Assembly (NCBI GenBank): GCA_011634665.1
Contig: WAEK01000014.1
Coordinates: forward strand, 850,501 to 914,500
Direction of reading: 5' to 3'
Origin: Mortierella sp. BCC40632
Lineage: Eukaryota > Mortierellomycota > Mortierellomycetes > Mortierellales > Mortierellaceae
DNA length: 64,000 bases
Shown: in pieces, positions 57,948 through 64,000 of the stretch
Numbering within the stretch: the stretch's first letter is position 1
Layout of the letters: each line of letters starts with the position of its first letter
The notes under the pieces: model-generated
Told to the model about the DNA's origin: nothing
Database searches by the model: none
What the model saw: only the letters and a program-made list of their open reading frames with translations
Program-made: the position numbers and the translations under genes

Positions 57948-58462
57948 GAAAGAAGAAAGAAAAAAAGGGGGGAAAAAAAGAAAAAAGGGAAAGATGGGGG
58001 GGAGGGGGAAAGGTTCATTTCATTATAATTTCTTGTCCCTACTTTTTATTTGTTTGTTTGTTTGTTTCCATGTTCTTGTCTAGACCCCAGTAGACTCGAT
58101 TGATTATTCTCTTCTTCTTGGAAGCCCTGTAGACAGTAAAGTATTTGATACCTCGTTTGTAATTGATGCGGACATGGCCGCGAGAAGAATTCAAATTTCC
58201 AAAAAAAAAAAAGTCCATGGGTGTATGGATTGCCATTGTTTGGGAAGGTTTTGCAGTCGAATGTATTGGAAAGCGTCTTTATTGAAGAAATATACAAGTG
58301 TCGGTGTTGATGATTCCCTTTGACGAGCCCATGAACAATGATTATTTGGGTGAGAGGGTGATTGATAGGTACATGTCGAGTAGAGAAGAGGCGGTTTCGG
58401 CATGGATGGAAAAGAAGACAGATGACAAAATGAATGGGAATAGGCAAGGTAAAAAGATGAAA
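57948..58462. other. Convergent 3' region of MOB2 and arginase
   Basis: 515 bp. Starts A/G-rich; TTTG tetramers lie at about 58050-58067 and an A tract at 58200-58212. No gene. Confidence 0.6.
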
Positions 58463-59217
58463 TTACAGGAGAGTCTCACCAAGGGCGCAGCGGACCAAGG
58501 AGCAGCCAATGGTGACAGTCTGGAAGACGGCCTGGTCATCCTCGAGAGAAGGGTTGACCTCCATCAAGTCCATAGCGACCAAACATCCAGTCTCGTGGAT
58601 CGCCTCGCAGATGTAGTGGCCCTCACGGAAGGTAAGACCGCCACGGACAGGGGTGCCTGAGAAGGAGGAAGAAGGGATCATTATTATCAGATTAGAAAGA
58701 GACATTGTCCAGCTGGGCTATCAGATCCATGCCATGTTTTAAAATGGTTACACAGAGCATAAACCATCTCCAGGAGAGAGAGAGAGAGAGAGAGAACTTA
58801 CCCGTGGAAGGGGCAATGGAGGGGTCGAGGGCATCGACGTCATAGCTGAGATGAATAGGGCGAGAGCGGTTGGGAGAGACGTGCTCGATGGCCATCTCGA
58901 CAACCTTGGCAATGCCATACTTGTCAACCTCGTGCATCGAGAAGGCCTTGATGCCATGCTCCTTCAAGATCTTCTTCTCACCAGCATCGACGTCACGGAG
59001 ACCAATGTAGACAATGCGATCGGGCGAGAGGCAGGGCTTGACCCAGGAGAACTCCTTGATCTGACCAGCAATGCCTAAGAGGAAAGAGATGGGGCATCCG
59101 TGAATGTTTCCGCTCTCTGTCGTCTCGGGAGTGTTGATATCCTAGGTATTCGTATTTCCCGTCCCGACATAAACATGGGTTAGTGACTGAGGTCATGTGT
59201 ATGGTTGGTTGATCAGG

Positions 59218-59260
<43 letters not shown>

Positions 59261-60132
59261 AGAGAGAGAGAGGGATCCTTGTGACTTGACGACTTTGTTT
59301 TTCTTCACTCTTCACATTTCCCAGGAGCGCAGTTACTCCATGCCTTCTCTTGGCCTATTGCCTCATCCCAAGGAGCCTCTTTTTTTTTTTTTTTTCTTTT
59401 CTCTTTTTGGCGCTAATTTTAATCTCTCACTCATGTGTCTGTGCCCAAATGCCTCACCCCATCATTGGTCACTCAAGCAAAAAAAAAGACTCTTCCCCTG
59501 TGCATCCCAAGTCTTCTGGTACCACCAGAAAGAGATCGAAAAATGAATTCTCTCCACTTACAGCATGAGCATCGACCCAGATCAATCCAGCATCTGGGTG
59601 AACCGACATGGTACCCGAAACAGTGCCGAGTGCGATCGAGTGATCACCACCAAGGGTCAGGGCCAAGGAACCCTCCTTGAGATGAGTGCTAACAGAGGTA
59701 GCAACCGACTCTGTGACAGCCGAGACGAAACGAGCGTTCAAGAGCTTGCCAACTGGAGGATCAGACTCGGGCTTCATCAACGAGTAGTCGCGGTGGCCAT
59801 CAAACTTGACATTCCAGTCGAGCTCCTTCAGCTGGTCCACGAGACCAAACTCGATAATCTTGAGAGGACCCAAGTCGACACCGGCTCTAGGCTATGGGAA
59901 ACGAAATGAATGAGAAGAAAAAAAAAAAAAAAAGGTCAATAAGGGGCAAGGCAAGATCAGATGGAATGAGTCGATTGGCCAATGTGAGGAATGAAAGGGG
60001 GCATGAGAGAGAGAGAGAGAGAGAGAGATCAAAAAGGAATGGCGCGACCATGCTTACCTGACCACCAGAGAAGGGGACGCCGACGATGCCGACAGACTTT
60101 TGCTTGAGGAACTTGTTGTGGGGAGCAGACAT
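58463..60132 (-). CDS. CAR1: Arginase
   Basis: Exons (complement): 60058-60132, 59562-59891, 58802-59141, 58463-58656; 312 aa, the usual family length. Start [12 protein letters not shown] at 60132. Introns GTAAGC..CATAG, GTAAGT..CCTAG and GTAAGT..TCAG hold frame. The binuclear manganese site is complete: GGDHS (106-110, His109), DAHAD (132-136, split exactly by intron 2) and SYDVDALDP (Asp236, Asp238). Other landmarks are GVPFSGGQ near the N-terminus and TPVRGGL after the last intron. The enzyme hydrolyses L-arginine to ornithine and urea, the first step of arginine use as a nitrogen source. It is cytosolic by family; no targeting signal was seen. Upstream lies a repeated TATA-like block (see 60507 and 61106). 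Confidence 0.95.
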
Positions 60133-60506
60133 GGTTAGGAATGAGCAAGGATGGAGATGGAGATCAGATTCTTGTAAGAGTAGAGAGTAGGGTGCGAGTT
60201 AAAGAAGAAGAGAGAAAAAAAGAGAAAATGCGCTGCGAAGCGCACTTTTATGAGCAGAGTCTGGACAGTCTGCCGCTGAGCTGATTGGGCGGGGCCGACT
60301 CTCTCTCTCTCTCTCTTCTTTCTTCTGACTCTCTGAGGAGAGTGTCTCTCTCAGTCTGGTCGCTAGACTGACTGAATGGACGGTAACAGTGTGAACTGTA
60401 CAATGGGCTAATGTACCCCATTTTGGGGAATATTCCCACACCGCACACCACACAGAGTTTATACAACAGTCGAGGCCACAACAGAAGAGTTTGCCGTCGA
60501 GGCCCG

Positions 60507-60585
60507 CCTCTGTCGTCGTACTATAAATTGCGGGCGAAGAGAGGGGAGAGAGAGAGAAAGAGAGAGAAAAACGGACTGGGCTCCA
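60507..60585. repeat. TATA-like direct repeat, copy 1 (with GA insertion)
   Basis: CCTCTGTCGTCGTACTATAA followed by ATTG at 60507-60530, then about 44 bp of GA-rich sequence, then GGACTGGGCTCC at 60574-60585. Copy 2 lies at 61106-61142. Confidence 0.8.
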
Positions 60586-61105
60586 CGCCGTGTTGTTGTG
60601 GGTGGGGATGCAGCGGAGGGAAAACAATATCCCCCTCCTTGCTCCCCTGCCTTACTCACACCACCATGCTAACTGGAAACTGGAAAATGCACCTCCATGT
60701 ACTGCTCTGAGCAGACTGTACTTAAAAATGGACACACCTCGAGCCTAATGGAGTCAAACAATCGACGGCAATCCAAACCTTCAGATGAACAAACACCTGC
60801 ACCCGTCCACGGTCCACTCACCCTCACGACAGGAACTTGCCCGTCTTCCTCCACCTCGTTTACCCTTTTCGTCTCGAGCAGTTGCCTGTTTTGTTCAATT
60901 CCATTCCCTGCGAACCCCTCGTCCTGTCGTATCAGTCCTACGCAGGGAGAAGAGTGCAGTAGAGACGAATGATCGAGACATGCAATGGAGGCACTTTAGT
61001 GTCCAGTGGATCTGATAGCCACATCCACACGTACTTTCTGCTGCCAGTTCTCCGCACCCCCAGTGCAATGACATCACAGAGAAGACAAGGGAAGGGGACA
61101 AGGCA

Positions 61106-61142
61106 CCTCTGTCGTCGTACTATAAATTGTGGACTGGGCTCC
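61106..61142. repeat. TATA-like direct repeat, copy 2
   Basis: The same 24-bp block, then GGACTGGGCTCC almost immediately, without the GA-rich insertion of copy 1. About 600 bp from copy 1. Confidence 0.8.
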
Positions 61143-63251
61143 GCTTCCTGAAGATCAATATTCCTGCTAGCTAAAAGGAGGTGTGTGTGGGAAGAAAGAG
61201 AGGTGAAGTGGAGGAGTGGTGAGAGTCACTGGGCGGTGGAGGGCAAGAAATGGAGGACAGAACACAAGGCAGAGAATCTCAGCTGGATGGAAGGAACGAC
61301 TGGTTGGAGGGAATTGAAAAATCGAGTCTACCCAGCCTAGAGAACAACACATGGGAAAGTCAGAGAGGTCCAATGATCTGTGATCAAGATTGGTCATCGT
61401 GCTATGGTACATGGAACTCCATACATGAAGACATGGTCTTTCCAGTTCCATGGTCTTGCATGAGGGTATCTGTGTGATGTAGCAAATGCGATCCTAGGTC
61501 TTCCGGCCTAGGAGGGAGGGCCATTTAAAAAAACCTGCTCTCTCCCCTCTCAAGATAGTCAAGATAGACAGTTTTCTTTCTATCGATAGCATTCCAGTTG
61601 TCCCCCAATGCTGTCCCAAGGCATTGACCGAGCCAAGGCTCCGATCAATATCAAGTTATATCTTCTTTTCTCTCTCTCTTACTAAAACGGCTACCCTCTC
61701 CAGTCACCTTAAGCATGAAAGGCAGGAACCAAGAGCCACTTCCCAGTAACGGTGCTACCCCAGCTTTAAGTATGAGACTCAGTGAAAAGTGGAAGACTGG
61801 ACAAAGAACGCTCCTGAATGGCTCTTCTTCAGTAGTCACTCAGTCAAGTTCCTCTTTGATCAACAGGCAAGAGCTTTTCGGACCCTTCCCAGTTTGATCC
61901 GCTCATGGATCCATGCCTCAAGGGCCTTTTATTGATGGCCCCTTCCATACACATTCCCCATACCTTTAGGATACACACAGCCTTAGTAGCACCACCTTGT
62001 AGTTTCCTCTCGATCGATCTCAGTAGTCGTCCTCTCGCCATCCTTTTAAGTCGTTAATGTCCCGTCCCCATGACCCATCATCTTTAAGAGGAGAGAAATA
62101 ATAGATACTAATTAGAAACACCTATCCTTAGATGCTACTCGGCACCAGACACCCTGAGAATATACCTAGAGGCTGCAGATGCTGATGTACAAAGGCCGTT
62201 TACAAATGGGTGGCTGAGATGTCAAGGCGGTTACCTGTGGAGATAGCAGAGTTGTTACTTATATCTACCGCACTCCCGGCTACCATGGAGCAATCAGTGA
62301 GCCCATCTGGGAAGCGAAGACGGCAAAAAGACACCTGGAAGGAGGTCTTCAAATCAACCCATTCTCGCCTACCTTGATTCAATTTCCGTGCCCAAGGAGA
62401 TTAATCTCATCCATTACTTTACGCTTGTTAGCGAGAGATAGGGACAAAGAATGTACGCTATGCCCATGTGGTCGTCAGAGATACTGCCTGTCACCCAGCC
62501 TTCGCTACTGAACTGCTTGAGTTCGCAATACAGGCACCTTGTAGCAGAATGAGAGGACACCATCAAAACGGAGGTTTTCTGGGACACGATCCTAGATATG
62601 AAGACGAAATGACAGGACGAAAGGAGTCTGAAGCGCTTGTGCTCCAAGGCGGAGACTCATACAGTGGACCGACTTGATTGCGCTCTTGGATCTTTTGTCA
62701 TAAATAATCGTCGCTGCGCTGGTATGGACTCTTTGAAAGTGTTTTCGACTGGTAGAGTATGTGATAAACATTGTATTGCAGGGTTCAGTTATGAAGGTGC
62801 ACGTGCACCTTTGGCCCTTCCAATTAGACAAGGTGGGAAAAAAGTAGATGCTGACCATTGAGTAGTACCGTGGTGTCGCTGTCACCGTCCATCCGTTCGC
62901 ACTCGCACACACACACACACATACGCATTCTCTCCTTTTCTCTTTCTCTCTTTCGGCACGTTTCTCTGCCCATTGCCACCGGCACCATCCGTTTGTCGCC
63001 TGCTCCCACATCATCTTGGGACGGGCCCCTTCATTGCATCAGGTTCGCTAAACGTTCTTTCCGATGGAATCTCAACCGCCACCCTTTCTCCATCCTACTC
63101 CTTCGTCTGCATTCACAGGAAAACGCGGAGCAACAAGCAGAGCAGAGTGATTTCAACTACGCTTCCCTATTGTCACGACCGAGATTGGATCCTGACCAAT
63201 TCCTCTCTTCTTTCTATTGATGTAATTCAACCATCCACAGCTTTGGAATCT

Positions 63252-63278
63252 ATCATCGTCGTCGTCATCGTCATCATC

Positions 63279-63320
<42 letters not shown>
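63252..63320. repeat. (ATC)n microsatellite
   Basis: About 20 ATC/GTC triplets, roughly 110 bp before the MAPKK start codon, probably in the 5' leader or core promoter. Confidence 0.85.
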
Positions 63321-63323
<3 letters not shown>

Positions 63324-63428
63324 AAACCAAGCGTCTTTTTCCATCCTCCTTTCAAGACCATTCTTTTCTTCCTTTCCTTGCCTCTTCTCCTTTTCTCTTT
63401 TTTCTATTCATCTACACAGTCCAGCAAG

Positions 63429-64000
63429 ATGTCACTGACAAGATCACACGCAAAAAAGATGAAGAATCCGGGTCTTCATGTACAACTGAACTCTACGCCG
63501 GCGAGCTCAGCTTCTCCTTCGCCCGCGCCCTTATTCAATGTAAGCACTTGCAATTATCCCTGCAGCAACAAACAGTATTGGAAGAACAGGGCAGAGAGGG
63601 GAAAAAATCCGCCAGGAAGGCAGGTGGTCCCTTCTTAGCTAAACAATTCAATTGGTACCAATAACCTCGCCCTTTTTTATTATTTCGATTAATTTTATTC
63701 TTCTGCCTTCGCCTTCCACACACAAATAGTCGAGGCCATTGATGGATTATCTGGAAAGAACCCCTAGGAATTCTGCACGGGAGAATCAATACGCCAGTGC
63801 GACAACACCAGGAGCAGGAGGACCTGGATTGCCGGAACGAAACGCCCGGTCAATTAGGAGTATTCCAGAGACCCCTGGTGGAACACGGGGCCCTGACCCA
63901 TTGATGAACCATACCTTGAAGCCAGAGGACATTGTCACCGTCAAGAAACTCGGTGAAGGTTCTGGAGGTACTGTGAGCAAAGTCAAGCACGTACCTACGG
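63429..64000 (+). CDS. MAP kinase kinase (STE7/PBS2-like), 5' part
   Basis: Exon 1 is 63429-63539 (MSLTRSHAKKMKNPGLHVQL...PLFN), donor GTAAGC. Exon 2 starts at 63730 after AAATAG and runs off the right edge; frame is phase 0. After about 100 polar residues the kinase domain begins: LKPEDIVTVKKLGEGSGGTVSKVKHVPT. The glycine-rich loop GEGSGGTVSKV is the form typical of MAP kinase kinases. The catalytic loop, DFG and activation-loop serines lie beyond the window, so the pathway (mating/filamentation, cell wall or osmotic stress) cannot be set. Confidence 0.85.

Larger units (their letters stand above)
60133..63428. promoter_or_regulatory. 3.3-kb divergent intergenic region, arginase (-) / MAPKK (+)
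   Basis: No supported gene. Arginase promoter side: CT-rich near 60298-60317 and the repeated TATA-like block. MAPKK side: CA and CT tracts (62904-62952) and an ATC repeat. Short open frames around 61167-62647 show no domain. Confidence 0.5.

Overview
This is nuclear DNA of a filamentous fungus. The genes are compact and rich in introns, mostly 60-120 bp with GT..AG ends, and intergenic DNA is loaded with long A/T homopolymers and GA/CT microsatellites. A Crinkler-type effector-like gene, a DIRS-type tyrosine-recombinase retrotransposon and a Frizzled/Smoothened-like receptor point to an early-diverging lineage, most likely Mucoromycota (Mortierella-like). That placement is inferred from gene content, not from an alignment. 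No prokaryotic operon, CRISPR array or convincing tRNA was seen.

Layout. 1-5 kb: the end of an unrecognised gene running off the left edge, an isolated antisense fragment of the 28S rRNA 3' end, and a three-exon Crinkler gene (ubiquitin-like N-terminus, nuclease-like domain, protein kinase). 5.9-13.1 kb: a large unrecognised gene on the minus strand, one of whose introns carries a complete 4.2-kb DIRS element with identical 108-bp inverted terminal repeats and an internal complementary region. 13-19 kb: gene-poor, with a decayed coding remnant. 19-30 kb, all minus: a VWA-domain protein, a MYND-finger protein and a 13-exon SCY1-like pseudokinase (SCYL2 type). 30-34.5 kb, plus: an Arf-GAP of the AGFG type, divergent from SCYL2. 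35.9-50.4 kb, minus: a C2-domain protein, a PPZ-type protein phosphatase and a Frizzled-like seven-helix receptor. 51-54 kb, minus: a TBRG1-like FYRN/FYRC nuclear protein. 56-58 kb, plus: MOB2. 58.4-60.1 kb, minus: arginase. 63.4 kb to the right edge, plus: the start of a MAP kinase kinase.

How they fit together. SCYL2 and AGFG share a 504-bp bidirectional promoter, carry NPF-type motifs, and both families act in clathrin/endosomal trafficking. MOB2 (NDR-kinase cofactor), PPZ phosphatase, the MAPKK and the Frizzled-like receptor are signalling genes typical of polarity, ion homeostasis and stress pathways. Arginase is housekeeping nitrogen metabolism. Exon models were built by hand from splice sites and checked by reading-frame arithmetic; all multi-exon models except the left-edge gene stay in frame. 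MOB2 is the exception in quality: it holds two compensating single-base shifts inside a conserved exon. The DIRS element has three reading-frame breaks, all in or beside short simple repeats.
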